This document shows positions 13,166 to 27,253 of a stretch of DNA of 64,000 nucleotides, piece by piece (the stretch's first letter is position 1; every line of letters begins with the position of its first letter). The position numbers were made by a program, and so were the translations under genes. Source of the stretch: Fusarium oxysporum f. sp. lycopersici 4287. Lineage: Eukaryota; Ascomycota; Sordariomycetes; Hypocreales; Nectriaceae. The notes below the pieces were generated by a model that saw only the letters and a program-made list of their open reading frames with translations, was not told the origin of the DNA and made no database searches. Location of the stretch: contig NC_030987.1 of NCBI RefSeq assembly GCF_000149955.1, positions 962,003 through 1,026,002 on the forward strand, written 5' to 3'.

Positions 13166-14020
13166 TCATGACAAAAGCTTCTATTTTTGAAGACTACACT
13201 CTTTTAGAAGGCTTCAATATCACAGGGATTCGGCTCGCTGATCTTCTGGTGCGCACCATCGATTAATGTCACTACAACATAGACAAGTGACCAATACGAA
13301 GGATGCGGAACATGATCATTCTCGTTCCGAAGCCGAATGGCAGGAGCGAAAATACCACCTTGGTGACCTTACCATGTCTTGAATCTCGGCATTCAAGTTG
13401 GGGTAGTCTGGATAGATTGTACCGTTAAACTGGTAATGAGAGACCGCTGGGGAAAACAGCGATTCTTGATTGGAGAGCAAGGACAAGGGGTTCTATCATG
13501 GATATCCTCATCCAAATAAGGTTCAGCTACCACGAGCAAGTCACGCTACCCATGAGAAACCTTCCTCCAGTCCAAGTGCAACATCGCAACGAGTGGACAT
13601 TCCAATATATTTGACTGTTGGAATCTGGTATTTTGAGAGTATCGAGAATGTCATTGGTGTCACCTCGAGCTAATTTTTAGTTTGATACACAACACATGGT
13701 TGGGTTGCAACAAATGCATGTGCATTTGCCTTGATGTATGAATACGCACATATTCACAATCAAAGATATATGTCGACTCCTTCAACTTCCTTCGTCCATG
13801 AGCCTCTGTTTCTTCTTTATCCTCTCGTGCATAAAAACCGACGTCGACCAGATTCCACGATTAGCTTTCCGTTTTGGGAATCATCGTCGTACCATACTAA
13901 GTAGCGCCCTATATCAGCATGTTACTCGTGGAGGCGTCCCAACGTCCCCCACTTCGGGTCGCCGCAAATCCAAACGTCCCTGACCTGACTGAGTCTGGGC
14001 CCCATGGTTTATGGTCACTT

Positions 14021-14040
14021 CAGTGCCTTGACAGGCACTG
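14021..14040. repeat. short perfect hairpin
   Basis: CAGTGCC and GGCACTG form a 7-bp perfect stem around a TTGACA loop. No T-run follows directly. Function unknown. Confidence 0.4.
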
Positions 14041-14697
14041 TAGGCTACGGAACGGAACCTACCGCCACGAGACGTCATGCTTGACTCTGTCGGCCCTTTT
14101 CATAGCCAAGAGGCAAGGTCCTCTCTCATAGGGCACTATCAAGAGCCGTCTGTTTTGTGCGATTTCTCCTTTCGTGGCATGTCCTGCCAAGACCAGTAAC
14201 TCCCGTTTGGCAGGTCTAAAAGAACTGGGGATTTAGACTTGCCGCCACACATGATCATATCATATACCAAATCGGTCAAGCCTCACGGTACTCAACTCAT
14301 CAATCAGTCTGTCCTCGAAATCATACAGTACCGTAGTCACGCCCCTAGCTCCAGCCTCCAGGAGCTTCTGTCTTGGAGACTTCATCCATATCACTATCCT
14401 TCAGGGGTTAACCCCCGCTCCCCCAGTGTGTTTGCGGTTTTGTGGACGCCCAGGGATCACAGTTGCATTTCGCTTGGACGGTCTCAAATGATATGTTTGG
14501 GGGAAAGCAACCTTGCCTTGCGTCTGCGTGACGATCCCCCGATCTTGCAACTCCCGCGACGCGATCCCCCCGGTTCGATACGAGTCTCGGGATTGGTCCG
14601 CCATTGACGTTGCAAAGAGACATGCATTTTATCAGTGGCGATCGTCAAAGTGAACATGATGGCAAGTATTTGTCCGCAACCATCAATTGTCTTGCAT

Positions 14698-14775
14698 ATT
14701 CCAAGACACCACTTGCTCTATCCCGCATTTCCTACCTCCTCGTGACGTGGGCATAAGCCACCAGTGTCTTGGAAT
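14698..14775. repeat. 12-bp perfect inverted repeat
   Basis: ATTCCAAGACAC (14698-14709) is matched by its reverse complement GTGTCTTGGAAT (14764-14775) across a 54-nt spacer. The spacer does not extend the pairing and there is no obvious target-site duplication. Confidence 0.45.
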
Positions 14776-15817
14776 AACTCTCTCTACAGCCAATGGGGAG
14801 TTTTAGACTTAATCGCTGAAGAGCCATGAGTGATATCCTTCATCAGCACCCCAGACTAATGTTACACCTTCAGGTTATGGCTTTAGCCCTCAAGCCTTCA
14901 CCGAGATGGTTATGGATGTGCCTGGCAGATGGGCTCATGCCCATCGTTCCCGGCACCCCAGCAAACCTTGTGTCCTGTCAATGATCCCTGTCGCGATGCT
15001 TATCAACCGCTTCGTCATTCACTTGCTTGCCACGAGGTTCAAACCGTGGTCCCTGAAAGGGCAAGGGTTTCTAAAAAGACCCGTTGAGATCACGGTTAAT
15101 AGTCCCGTGGAAGCTTCCACGAAGCGCTCGTTCAACTCCACCATCTTCATTGTTGCTTTGACCTTTGTTTTATATCTGTATTAACAGGACTGTAAGCTTC
15201 TGTATGAACTGTCTAGTGAACCAACTGCGACACTAGTCCAGATCCCGAATGTTATTAACCTTGGCTTTAATTATCTGGTGCGCGATCCGTCGTAAAGCAT
15301 AACCATGCCATGACGCTACAGTCTGCACGGTAAAGCTCAAGGATAAATCCCCTAGCATCGTCGGCATCTTGAAAAAGGTCCTGTCAACAAACAGACCCCA
15401 TCGTCGTTGACAAGGAACGTGGGGTCTAACCAGAACAGCATTAGAATGGCCAACTCTGCAGGAACTTATTTTATATGACAGAATTGGGAGTAGGCAAAAA
15501 CTCAAAGAACCTCAACACCTGGCCTTGATTTCTGATTATTGTTCCCTGTTTATGCTGGTCTATATGAAACCTTCCCGTTGACCTGCTTGTCCTCTACGGT
15601 TCCGCAATACGCCACTGATCTTCCATCTCATCCTTGCTACCAAACTCGTTTTATCAAAATGCAGGTGGCTATCTCCATCAAACAAGGCTCAGCCAACGGG
15701 GTTCAACTACTCCAAGATCTTTAATGGAGTCGTTCGTGCAGCCCCTGTTCCTCATGTTGGACCCTCAAGACCCTCCCGGAATATCCCGCCCGTTGCTCAT
15801 CCACAGATTGCAAATGT

Positions 15818-18800
15818 TTAGATCTCTCCAAGCATCCCACTCTCCATCAGGCTCTGATAGAACTCAGGCTCAAGGAACGTCTTGACGCTAACGTCCTCGC
15901 TTAGACCCTTGCGTCGTCGTGTCTTGAGAACAAAGTCGCGGGCAGTTGCCTGTGCAGAAGCAGGCTGGAGTGGACGAATGATCTGCTCGCGATCGAGAGG
16001 ATCACCAGGCACGATGCTCCAGCTGTCAAACACAAGACTAACCATCGAACTGCCCTGCGTCTTGATCCGCAGGTCGGTTTCGAAGCCGAAACTGTCAATG
16101 ACAGGCAGTAGACCGTTGACGCGATACAGCGGCGTACCAGCAACGGGACCATCTGACAAAACGTGTCCGCGACGCCGCGAGAGCACATTGTAGACCTCCA
16201 TGTAGGAGTCCTCAGGGCCCGTTACAGAGACTGAATAGACAGGCTCCATGAGGCGGGGCGATGCCATAAGGAAGGAGGAATAACACGCTCGTCGAGAGGT
16301 GGGGATGATTTGGCCACCTCCACGGAAGATGGCCTCGTTGGCTAGTAGCACATCTGTAACCTTGAACTTTGTGTTTCGTATCGCTGTTGCCTCATGTCAG
16401 TATTTGTTTTGAATCGTTCACTGTTGCTCCTGATCTGGATATCTGGATATCTCCTCGCAAGGGCCAAGAGGATAAGCTATCTGCTGTCAGGGGGCAAGGG
16501 ATCGTCGGATTTCCTTTTCCATTTGTTCCTGGCAGAACGGGAGCGGTCAAACGGCTCTGTCCGCAATCCTATTCAGAACAAAATCCCTTACACAGTGGAA
16601 ACAGGTGGTCCCATCGACATTCTGCAAGAATCCACGTTTGGAGACTGCCAAGTCTTTGCCAGCCGCATATGGGCCAGCGAAAGGCGCTGGAAGGCAGAGG
16701 TGGAGAGTTCGTGGAAACTCCACAAGGAACTACCTTGTCTCTGTTGCTGTCGAGGTCCACTGCCAATGGTAACTGCTGATAATGAAACATATACAAAGCC
16801 CACTCTTCACTTGAAGGATGTGCCCCATACTGTTGATACAACGTTTCCTCGAAACGAGCCACTGGGCAATAGATTGTGGCCCAAGATAGAAAATGAAAGA
16901 GTATGCTTACGTTCTTCGCACAGGGGTCCCTCGCGGGTAGCCCAGCTGAACCCTTGTCGAATAGACTCTTTGACAGCATTGAGTGTTTTCTTGTCCACCT
17001 GAACTTTATATTAGCCATGCTCATACGATAGGGCACCGCTGCGATCAACATAAGCGACATAACAGGGTTAAAACTTACTTCAGTGGGAAGAGTATCGTCT
17101 TGAAGGATGTTGGGCCCTGTCTCCTCAGGGCCAAAAGCCCAAATACTGCGAGCAGCCAGCTTATCCCAGCCATGCTTCTCTTCGAAAAACTTGGCAGTTT
17201 TGCGAATGGGATCGCGGATACGTACGGCGCCGCTCTCAATATCACTTGAGATTCCCTTCTCCAGCTGCTCAGCAACCATGGTGATCTTGTTCTTCTTGTT
17301 GGGGGTGATAGCATAGCATTTTGTCGCTGATGTCTCGACAACAGTCTCACAAAACCGCGTAACCGGGTCAGAAACCTTGATGTCCATGTCAGCATACAGA
17401 CGACGAAGGTCGTGCAGCACACAATCCATGTACAACTCTCCAGTTCCGAGGACAACATGCTCCCCTGATTCTTCGACCTTAGTCTTGATGAGGGGGTACG
17501 ATTTTTGAATCCTCCTTAGTCCGTCAAGCATCTTGGGGAGTTCGGAGGGATTGATAGGCTCGGCGGCAACCTTAAGGACAGACTCTGTGAAATGTGTGAT
17601 AGGCCGGAAGATATAGGCGTCTTCGTCATCTTCTAGTTTGGGAGGGATGATGGTAGCGGACTTGACAATGGAGTTGTCGACGCCGCTAAGTAACACAAGG
17701 TTACCGGCCGGCACGCCGTCGGTAGGGATGTTGTATCTTGTCTCGCCGATGAACACTTCTGAGATAGTGGCCATAGCCATATCTTCCTCATCGTCCAGGG
17801 AGTAGCCTTCACCAAGAACGCGTACTTGCATACCTGGTCGAACTGTGCCGCTCAGTACACGTCCGAATGAGTGAAAGCTCTTTGCATCGGCTGTGTTGAA
17901 GAGTTTGGTGATATGAACGACTAATGGACCGTCCTGGTCACAAGCTTTCATGGAGGCAGCGGCCTTCGAGTCCAATGGGCCGGTATAATATCGCTCAAGC
18001 AATCGTTCAGCGGTCTCGATGGGAGTTGGTATGTGCTTAACGATCATATCCACAAAGCCTGTTGATGGACCGAAGAACTGCTCGCATACTAGCTTCAGAA
18101 GCACCTTTGCGTCAGCCTTATATTGTGAAGGCTTGAGCTCAATGCCCAATGAGGCCAACACTGGCCTCAGGTCTTCTGGACTGTCGCTGATCGAGTGTGT
18201 GAAGAGTTTGTAGATGGGCTCAAGGATGAAGTGAACGAACGATCGTGCTGAGCGCTCGTCCAGGGGTTTTCGTGAGAAGTTTCGCTTCTTTGGGTTATAG
18301 TAGATGTCGCCCCATAACCGCTTCGCAAACTCGTCCACGTTGATATCTCCAAAGGTCTCTGTGTACATCTTGGCGAAGCTCGGTAACGTGAAACACCAAC
18401 CCATATCTGTGCAGGCAAATAGAACATTGCCCCTCTCAGGACTTATCCTCTTGGAAGCGGCCTTGATTGGAGCCGTGTTTGTGATAATAGTGTTCACCTC
18501 CTCGACAACGTGCTTGAGCTTGAAGTATGCGTCCTTGGGTGGCAGCTTCAGCTCGAGGATGAGGCGGTCCATTTTGTTGATGATAAGCGTCAAGGGAATG
18601 TCTTCGAGAACAGCGTGCTTGATGATCTGCTCCGTGTTGATCTGAACTCCCTCGACCACATCCACCACCAGACAGACACCGTCAACCAAACGGAACGAGG
18701 CAGCCACCTCATCGACAAAGTTAACATGACCAGGAGTATCGATCAGGTTGACCAGGTGCGACTTGCCCTTGGTACTGGGCAGTACCAAACTCATTGGCGC

Positions 18801-19497
18801 TGCCTTGATAGATAAACCCCTTTCCCTCTCCAAGATATGTACGTCCGTATATCTCAATTGCTCATCCCGGTTCTTGCCCACTCTTCGTTCAAGTCGATCT
18901 GTGATGTCGTGTGTCTCGAGTACCAACATGTCCATGAACGCAGTCTTTCCATGGTGCAAATGTCCAGCTAATGCTACGTTTCGCGTTTGTTCTGGGAAGT
19001 TCATCAAGTCTGTCATGAACTCGCGGTCGAAGAACACGGGTGGAAGGTCGGCTTCCTCAATATTGAACTTCTTCTGCTCGATGGGGGCGATGATGGGCTG
19101 GGATAGAGGCTGGGCATCCTCTTCTTCGACACGGGTCTCGACATCGGCGCCGTATACCTGCTCGGCAGTTGGATAGTACTGTTTATCTTCGTGGAGAATA
19201 ATCGCATTTGATGGGCCATCTGCCAACCCATGAATTAGTATATGTTCGTAGCCTGGGTCCCGGGCTCGTACCGTCAATCTCCATGAGCTCCTGGCCTGTC
19301 ACACCAGGAGCCTCATCTGGCTCGTCATCGTAGGTATAGTCATCCGCACCAACGCCGACCTCTGAGCCCTCCTCGGACTCGGCCTCCTCGCCAATGAAGT
19401 TACCGAACCTGTCGCGATAAGTCAGCGCGCCGTCAAATTGTCAAGCTCGAAACGCGACGAAAGAACAAGATACGTACTCGTCGTAAAGATCATCCAT
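15818..19497 (-). CDS. SNU114: U5 snRNP GTPase Snu114 (EFTUD2)
   Basis: Five exons on the minus strand (19497-19478, 19408-19272, 19219-17079, 16998-16911, 16383-15818) give 983 residues, close to the family's usual 970-1010. The acidic N-terminus is typical of Snu114. It is followed by EF-2-like GTPase motifs: P-loop GHLHHGKT (about 138-145), DTPGH and NKMD. EF-2-like domains II-V then run to the end, including 'SRRACYSSFLMASPRLMEPVYSV' in the C-terminal part. It acts in the spliceosome nucleus, gating Brr2 during activation and disassembly. The fourth intron (16384-16910) is 527 nt, while the others are 52-80 nt. The exons on each side of it join in frame as …PLCEE|PIRNTKFKV…. It is divergent from ERG10. 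Confidence 0.95.
16384..16910 (-). other. 527-nt intron of SNU114
   Basis: The donor is GTAAGC after …CEE and the acceptor is CAACAG before the codons for PIRNTK. This intron is several times longer than the other introns of the gene. The exon 4 frame stops inside it, so retention would truncate the GTPase's C-terminal domains. An open frame of about 200 codons lies on the opposite strand (16394-17002), but its composition is not protein-like. Confidence 0.8.
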
Positions 19498-20092
19498 CGT
19501 CACTGTGTATAGAATAGATGCGCAAATGCGTGTTTCTGTATGCGCAAACAATTGGCGACGTGAGAATTCGGTTTCTCTAATCGTCAATCTTGCCACTAAA
19601 GCTCCCTGTCTGGACCTGACTTCACGCGCGCAGCTCTATTCTGTCGCCAACTTTTTTGATGTCACGTGCAATCGATCATTTATGAAGAGCAAAGACGGGA
19701 AGACTGAGGCAGGTACGAGTGGGGCCGGAAATTGACAGGGGTTCCTGCCGACAGCGGCGCGGCGGCGTATTCGCAAGAGCCGTGCCCCTCCAAAGCCTCC
19801 ATTTCCCGCTGTACGGATCCCGAATTCGAGGGCATTGGCACCTCAACCACGGGTAAGAGGGGCCTCTCTATTGCTCACTTCCTGCCTTACCCAAGATTAG
19901 CCTTAAGCTAGATCCATTGGAAGGAAAGTGCTGTTCGCTTGTAGCTGTAAGATTCGCTACTCCCTCAACAAAATTGCCGCCGGTTTCCGCTCCACTATCC
20001 ATCCCCTTGCTGATTTATCAATCTATAAACTGAGCTCTCCGCTGACGATCTCCTGATTTTTGTAATCTTCATAACACATTAAATCTTCCAAA
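19498..20092. promoter_or_regulatory. divergent promoter region SNU114/ERG10
   Basis: These 595 bp lie between two start codons facing apart. Pyrimidine-rich stretches precede ERG10. A TATA-like CTATAAA (20023-20030) sits about 65 bp before its ATG. I cannot assign binding sites with confidence. Confidence 0.5.
20023..20030 (+). promoter_or_regulatory. possible TATA-like element of ERG10
   Basis: CTATAAAC occurs 63-70 bp upstream of the ERG10 start codon, at a plausible distance for a short leader. This is positional inference only. Confidence 0.3.
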
Positions 20093-21487
<1,395 letters not shown>

Positions 21488-22221
21488 AAGGGGCGACTGG
21501 GATAATTGACGATTTAGATGACACATTAAACAGGCATGTGGTGCGATGGAACGAAAAGTTTTGTCTTGCTGTATCCGACACATCTTGATATGGCCTACGA
21601 TATCTGACTGCTCCACGGTATACCCTTACATAACCATTTAGGAAGAGATATAAATACCATTTTTAATTCACAGGAGACCAACTCAAGGCATGACTTTTGA
21701 TATGATGACATTAACTGTATAACTTCGATACTGCTATCAATCATGACGTGCTTGGTTATAGTTTCTAGAGTACAGGCCAAAGGAGCTCTAAAACTCCTCA
21801 AACATCATATCAACCTTCGCTATAAGAGGAAAACTGACGTGCGGGCAAGCCTTCTGGTTGCGAATTTCCTGTCGCCTTTTGAATCTCAAAGACTAAAAAC
21901 ACAAACGATAGAGGAAAGGATAAAAAAAACAAAAACAACCAAACCGCTGATGAGTTCCATACAAGCACACCCTCCCCGTTTATTTCCTCTAAAAGTTAGC
22001 CACCTCCCCTACTTGCTCGACTCGTCGCTCCCGGATTGTGCCCTGGTAATGCGAGGACTATATCTCATCCTCTTGTTTGGTGGAGCAGAAACGAGTAATT
22101 CCGCAGGTCTCTTTCGTGACGCTTTCCCGATTGGCTTTGAGACGGTCGCTGCAGGCTTTGTTGGAGCAGCTTCTCGGCCGCGCTTTCGTCCCTGCTCCTG
22201 CTGCTGGTGAGAGTTAGAGGA
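21488..22221. other. convergent 3' intergenic region ERG10/SIN3
   Basis: Tail-to-tail spacer containing both 3' UTRs. An A-rich stretch lies around 21920-21940. The open frame at 21743-22210 overlaps the SIN3 end antisense and does not look coding. Confidence 0.5.
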
Positions 22222-25200
22222 CTAATCCATCTCCACGTCTTCAGCAGCGCTGGGCGGAACGACACCGTCGTCCATCCATTTGCGGAAGTTCTTATTTTGC
22301 TCTTGAACCTCTTCTGGACTAAGGTCCTTCGTCCATGTAGGATTGTGCACCCACTTCTCGAGAAGCTTGTTCTCTCGATGGGCGCTAAGGGCGCGGATGA
22401 ACTTGTCGCGACGTTCACGCTGTTCTGCCGACTTGGGGCCTTGGTCATATACGACGTATTCAGAAGTCCCCGGAGCCCAGATCATCTTTGAACTCTTAAG
22501 ACAAATACTGATGGTCAGGTTCTCCTTATACGAGACAGCCTTAGGAATGGAATCCTCGTCCGAATCGGCGTCGGGTGAGGGAAGGTTGCGAGAGAGCACG
22601 ACCTTCTGGAGCTTCGATCTAGGTACTCCCTCGGTGGGCTCAACGCGAATGAAAGATGAGATATAATACTGCCAGCGCTCACGGAGTTGCATCTCATCCA
22701 TGTAGAAGGTTGTTTCTTCGCGTTGAAGCCATCGCACGGTCGCCTCAGACTTGGAGGGGAACTGTGATCTTGTTAGAGGTCTGACAATTAGAAAATGCCA
22801 TGGTGACTTGAACTTACCCAGCATATCACGAAAATATCACCATCCTTAACACATTTTTCAGCGAACTTTCGGGCGCTAATCTCTGTCTGGTAACTTGTTT
22901 CCTCTCGCTCACGGTTGGCCTGGTACTGGGCAATGAGGTCAGGAGTCTTCTCCTTTACGTCTGTGCTACTGCAGGTAAGGGCCAGACGGCAGAGGGTCTT
23001 GAGCAGGTCCTGGATTGTGTACACCTTCCATCCAGTCTTGAGGTAATAGTGTCGCATCACATCCTGGTATCGACTCTCGTCAACGTCACCAGTAATATAC
23101 TCCTCAATGAGCTCAAGGGTCTTCGGCCAGTAACTGTCTGGGTCATCGTTGGTGTCGAAGAACTTCATGTGGTTCTCAGTAAAACCGATATCCCGAGCAG
23201 GCTTCTGTTTATTGAGGCGCTCGACCTCCTTAGCCACAACCTCCTTTGCTTCTTTGAGATCTTGAAGACGTCGATATAGAGTTTGGAAGATGCTGAAGAA
23301 GACGAACAGGGTCTGGTTGCAGAAGAAGTTGTACCATGGTCGTGTGAAGAATCCATCGGCCTTCAGCTCGCCTTCAGTGTTCAGGATCTCTTCGTTCTGA
23401 CCAACAACAACGGGTTTGGGGATATTGGGTATCCAGCGCTCGTTGGAAACGTCAGTGTTGGCAACGTCATCGGAAGCATCGGGCATCTCCTCTTCATTTG
23501 CCGAAGTAACATCAGGCGTTGTCTCTTTGCTTCCAGAGGCGCTGTCTTCCTTATGTCCGCGGGGTTTGCTACCGTTACGGCCAGGATCAAGAACTCCTCT
23601 AAGTAGATCTCCTTTTCGACCGTTACGTCGGCTACGGCCGTTGGTCAGCTCTGCAGGCGTGTGATCCTCCACTTCGTCCTCGCCAGAATCGGGCTGCATC
23701 TTGGGAAGCTTATCCTGAATGTTCTCCTCGGGAATATCGAAGAAGGCAGGGATGAAAGACTCGAAGAACTCCAGAATGCGTTCCTTTTCTTGGCTGCTGT
23801 GCTGGCCATTATGTAAACTGTACAGCATCATGAGGCGGAGAAGATCAATGATTGTATCCTTGTCGCTAAAGTCCCAGCTGAACTGATGTCGAGGGACGTC
23901 ACCCTTCAGCGATCGCTCGCGACGCTGTTCCTCATGCTTTGTCTTGATGACATCGACCAAGTGCTTTGCAGTCAAGTGCCTCTTGTCGTTTTGCTTGACA
24001 AGAATGCCCATGTGGTCCAGACTCTTGAGATGCATGTTCTCAGTCTGGGCGTGCCACACCTTCTCCCATTCTCGCTGAGAGAACCGCCACTCCTCATCCT
24101 TCTGCTTCATGCGAGCCAATAGGACAGGCACGACGTCGAAAGGATGGGTGAACATGTCATTAACGACATCGATACCTCGATCACCATAAATCTTCTTGCA
24201 GATGCGCTTGAAAATAGACGTGCTTTGCCCAGCGAGCGCAACAGGCATCTGGAATGTTTCTCTTTCAGCAGCAGACATGGCGAGCATGTTTTGAGCAATA
24301 GGCTCCAGAAGTTGGATGCACTTAATGTTAGCTTCAATGTTGAAGTCATAGTCGTGGCGCTCTTCCTCGATACGGTGCAGGCCTTCCTCAAACTGGTTCT
24401 TTCTATGAGCAACGAATCCGCTATCCTCCGACGCCCACGTAGGGTGTGAAGCCCACTCATCATTGAGAACAGAGTTGCAGAGCTCGTCTCGGCCACTGCA
24501 GGGTTTGAGGCGCTCTCGCTTGGGAAGTAATCGATAACTAGGTCCATACCCACGACAGTTGCTGAGAGACACCTTCTCTGTCGGGGGCGCAGGACGATTG
24601 TCGATGATGACATCTTGAGTATCGACGCCAACAAAGGTCTTCCAGAAGTTCATCAAGTCGGGGTTTGCGCCGATGAACAACGCACCCTTGTGAAATAATG
24701 TGTTTCGGTCGATGATGTTCTGACTGAAGAGGTTGCAAAGTTTCAAGAACTCATTCATGGAAGATCGGTTACTAAGGAACTTCTTAACGCGTTCGAAGAA
24801 GGCAATCTCCTCCTGACTAGATGTCGAGGAGGGTTTAGCAGGGTAGGGCTCTGGCATAACCGGTGTAAGAGTTGGCTCGACTGCTGAGTTGTCACCTCCT
24901 GGTCTGGCATGGTTGAGTTTAGGTCTCTTGTGACCATTCGCAATAGGAGGAAGAGTCCGCGTAATTAAGGTCGCGTCTGCAAGAACGGTTGCAGGCTGAG
25001 TAGCTTGCTTGTCGGCTCGGGGTCGCTTCTTGTTGTCTTTAGTGGCGCTAGCGGGCGGCGCAAAGCTACCAAGAGGAGGCATCTTTTGTCCATCTCTCAT
25101 AGCAGGCTGTGGTGTCTGATTGGGACCAGATGGGGGTCCATCGTCCATACGGTTGGGGGTCTGCTTTGCCTGTCCAGCTGATTCTGGCAGAAATTGTTTA

Positions 25201-27253
25201 AAATCTTCGAGTAGGTCAGGAGCCGAGTTGAACAGGGTGGTAACCTGCGCATATACGTCCTGGATAGGCTTTTGTTCGCGCTGGTAGGTTTGAAGAATTT
25301 CAAGGAATTGTTTGTAAATTTCAGGCTTGTCCTGGAACCGGTTCTTTGCCATGATTAGTACATCTGACGCTTTAAGAAGCTGGAACATAAGCGATAGTTT
25401 TTACCTTGATCTTATTCACATAGCTGATAGCATGGTTGAATTCAACTGGCCCCCGTCGTTCCATGTTTGCCTGATTTGCTGCATTGCCGTTTACTCCAGC
25501 TTGTCCAGAAGGAGTGGGCGTCAAGGCCTGGCGGGCATTTGGCCCCTCCCCAGGACCTGTGCTGCCCTGGGGCAGAGCACGTCGCTGCCCCGAGTTGTTG
25601 CTCTCGTTGAAAGCAGCATTGTGGGCTGCAGCTTGAACAAAGAGGCTTGCGCCATTCTGAACAGGCGTACTAAACTGTGCCTCCGGACTCTCAATGCTAT
25701 GCTGCGGTCTCTGTTGCTGCCACTGGCTACCTCGTTCGGGGAACAAGGGCTGATTAGCTGTGGCAGGACCGTGACCATCGCCCTGGTTTCCGCGTCCTGT
25801 GATAGATTGAACCGTGGTGCCCATAGGTGTGGTGACTCGTATTGTATTCGGATCGTTGCCAGCGCCGCACTCGATACGGTAACCGGGAGGTAAGAAAGTG
25901 TTGAACCCTTGAATCAGGTTTGGATGCCCGGCGAAGAGCTCAGATACTCGGTTGATAACCCCTGGTGTGTCAATACTGTCCTTGCGTTAGCTGTGGTCGC
26001 GACAAAAGTGGCGGCTCAATCAGTAACATACGCCTGGCTTTTGAAATCTTTCATGATATCTAAGAATCGGTTATAGACGTCTGGTTGGTCGTGGAACTGG
26101 ACTTTGACCTGGTCAAGGTAGGTGAGGGCATCCTGGAAAGAAAAGCAGTCAGCAATCGTGTACCAAGCAATACCAGTAGGAAACATGTGTAGTACAATAA
26201 GAGTAAAGTAGAATAAAGGTACGCCGGATTCTTGTCCATGCAGAAGCGCCATGCCTTCTCCTTCATGGTTGAAGATACCAACAAGATCGCCTGGGTTCGC
26301 CGGAAGGCTTGCCAGGAGAGCATGAGGCTCCATGTTGGAGAATATCTGCGAGAACAAGAAAACGGGCACTAGGCAAACAAAATGTGACGAGTTGTAAATG
26401 TTTCACACGAGAGCCGTCAGGGAATTTGGAGAAATAAGAAGAGGGGTAGATGAAGTTGGGTTGGATAGAAAGGTAAGGCAAAAGGTTTGTGGGTGGTTCA
26501 ACAGCGGCCCGCGCTGTCGCATCACCAGCTCGCAAACGCAAACTTAGCGGGTGGCTGCGACGTGCGCAAGGTTGTTGGTACCCCTCCAATGACAACATCC
26601 CGTCGCAAAGGTAACTGTATTGCAATGGAACTTACATTCAGAATAGGTTGCTGCCCTTGGGTAATTCCCCCAGGAAGCTGATGAGCTGCCGATGCAGCAG
26701 CTGGGTTGAACGGCGCGCTCTGCTGGCCCCCACGCTGGCCTTCCGGAGGCTGTTGCTGCAAAGGACCGCCAAACACAGCCGCGACACTGTTGGCAGCAGC
26801 TTGTGTAGATGTCGGCGGTCCACCGTGCGGCATCGGCGCGAACATTTGTGGTTGTGTATTGCTATTATTTGGTCCACCGTGTTGGACCGGTCGGTTGTGC
26901 TCGCTCTGGAGTGGCCCTCCGAAGGCGGCCAGGGGAGGACCTGGTGGGTTACCGAGGGGAATTTGAGGATTTCCGTTGTGATTCGCAAGAAGTCCACCGG
27001 GACTATGAATTGCGCCAGAGATTCGCGACGCGACCGGCTGGTGAATGGGAATGGAGCCGGCGCTGCTGTGGTGAGGTGTAGATTGGTACCGGTCGTTGGA
27101 CTCTCGATCTCGATCGCGCTCTCTTTCGCGCTGTTCACGTTCTCTCTCTTGATCCCGACGGGCCATCTCCTCACGTTGCTGTAAAGCTCGGTGTCGTTCT
27201 TCCATCTCGCGGTCTCGATCGTATACTACAGGGCCAAGGTTCTGGCTGTTCAT
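22222..27253 (-). CDS. SIN3: SIN3 transcriptional corepressor
   Basis: Five exons on the minus strand (27253-26636, 26132-26032, 25975-25405, 25343-22818, 22761-22222) give 1451 residues. Residues 1-206 are low-complexity: an Arg/Glu/Asp-rich run, then Pro/Gly/Gln. PAH1 spans about 207-273 ([13 protein letters not shown]…), PAH2 about 418-484 ([22 protein letters not shown]…), and PAH3 about 605-670. The histone-deacetylase interaction domain follows at about 680-780 ('[16 protein letters not shown]'). A Sin3 C-terminal domain follows that. Sin3 scaffolds the Rpd3-type histone deacetylase complex in the nucleus. PAH2 is split by an intron whose acceptor is AAG (25344-25346). The first intron is 503 nt. 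The start is the first ATG of the long frame; an upstream coding exon cannot be excluded. Confidence 0.93.
26133..26635 (-). other. 503-nt first intron of SIN3
   Basis: The donor GTAAGT directly follows '…QPILN' and the acceptor TTTCCAG precedes 'DALTYLDQ', the start of PAH1. The last 240 nt before PAH1 are open in the PAH1 frame, with an in-frame start-like codon at 26369 and ATGs further in. An alternative first exon is therefore formally possible. I recognise no conserved peptide in it. Confidence 0.7.

Larger units (their letters stand above)
13166..15817. other. 2.65-kb convergent intergenic region
   Basis: This lies between the 3' ends of CIA2 (+) and SNU114 (-). No ORF (longest about 122 codons at 14239-14607) has a recognisable motif. 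Two structured spots are listed separately: a hairpin at 14021-14040 and a 12-bp inverted repeat at 14698-14775. It is long for a convergent spacer in this window, but I see no remnant of a gene or transposon. Confidence 0.5.

Noticed and set aside
14540..14600. tRNA-like B-box sequence (GGTTCGATAC)
   Set aside because: No matching A box, acceptor stem or anticodon arm at the right distance.
14698..14775. MITE-like element
   Set aside because: Only a 12-bp inverted repeat, with no target-site duplication and no second copy in the window.
14239..15184. ORFs of 122 and 92 codons between CIA2 and SNU114
   Set aside because: No recognisable features; the hydrophobic tail of the second is not enough to call a gene.
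16394..17002. 202-codon plus-strand ORF antisense to SNU114
   Set aside because: It lies opposite an intron and exon of a firmly identified gene, and its amino-acid pattern is not protein-like.
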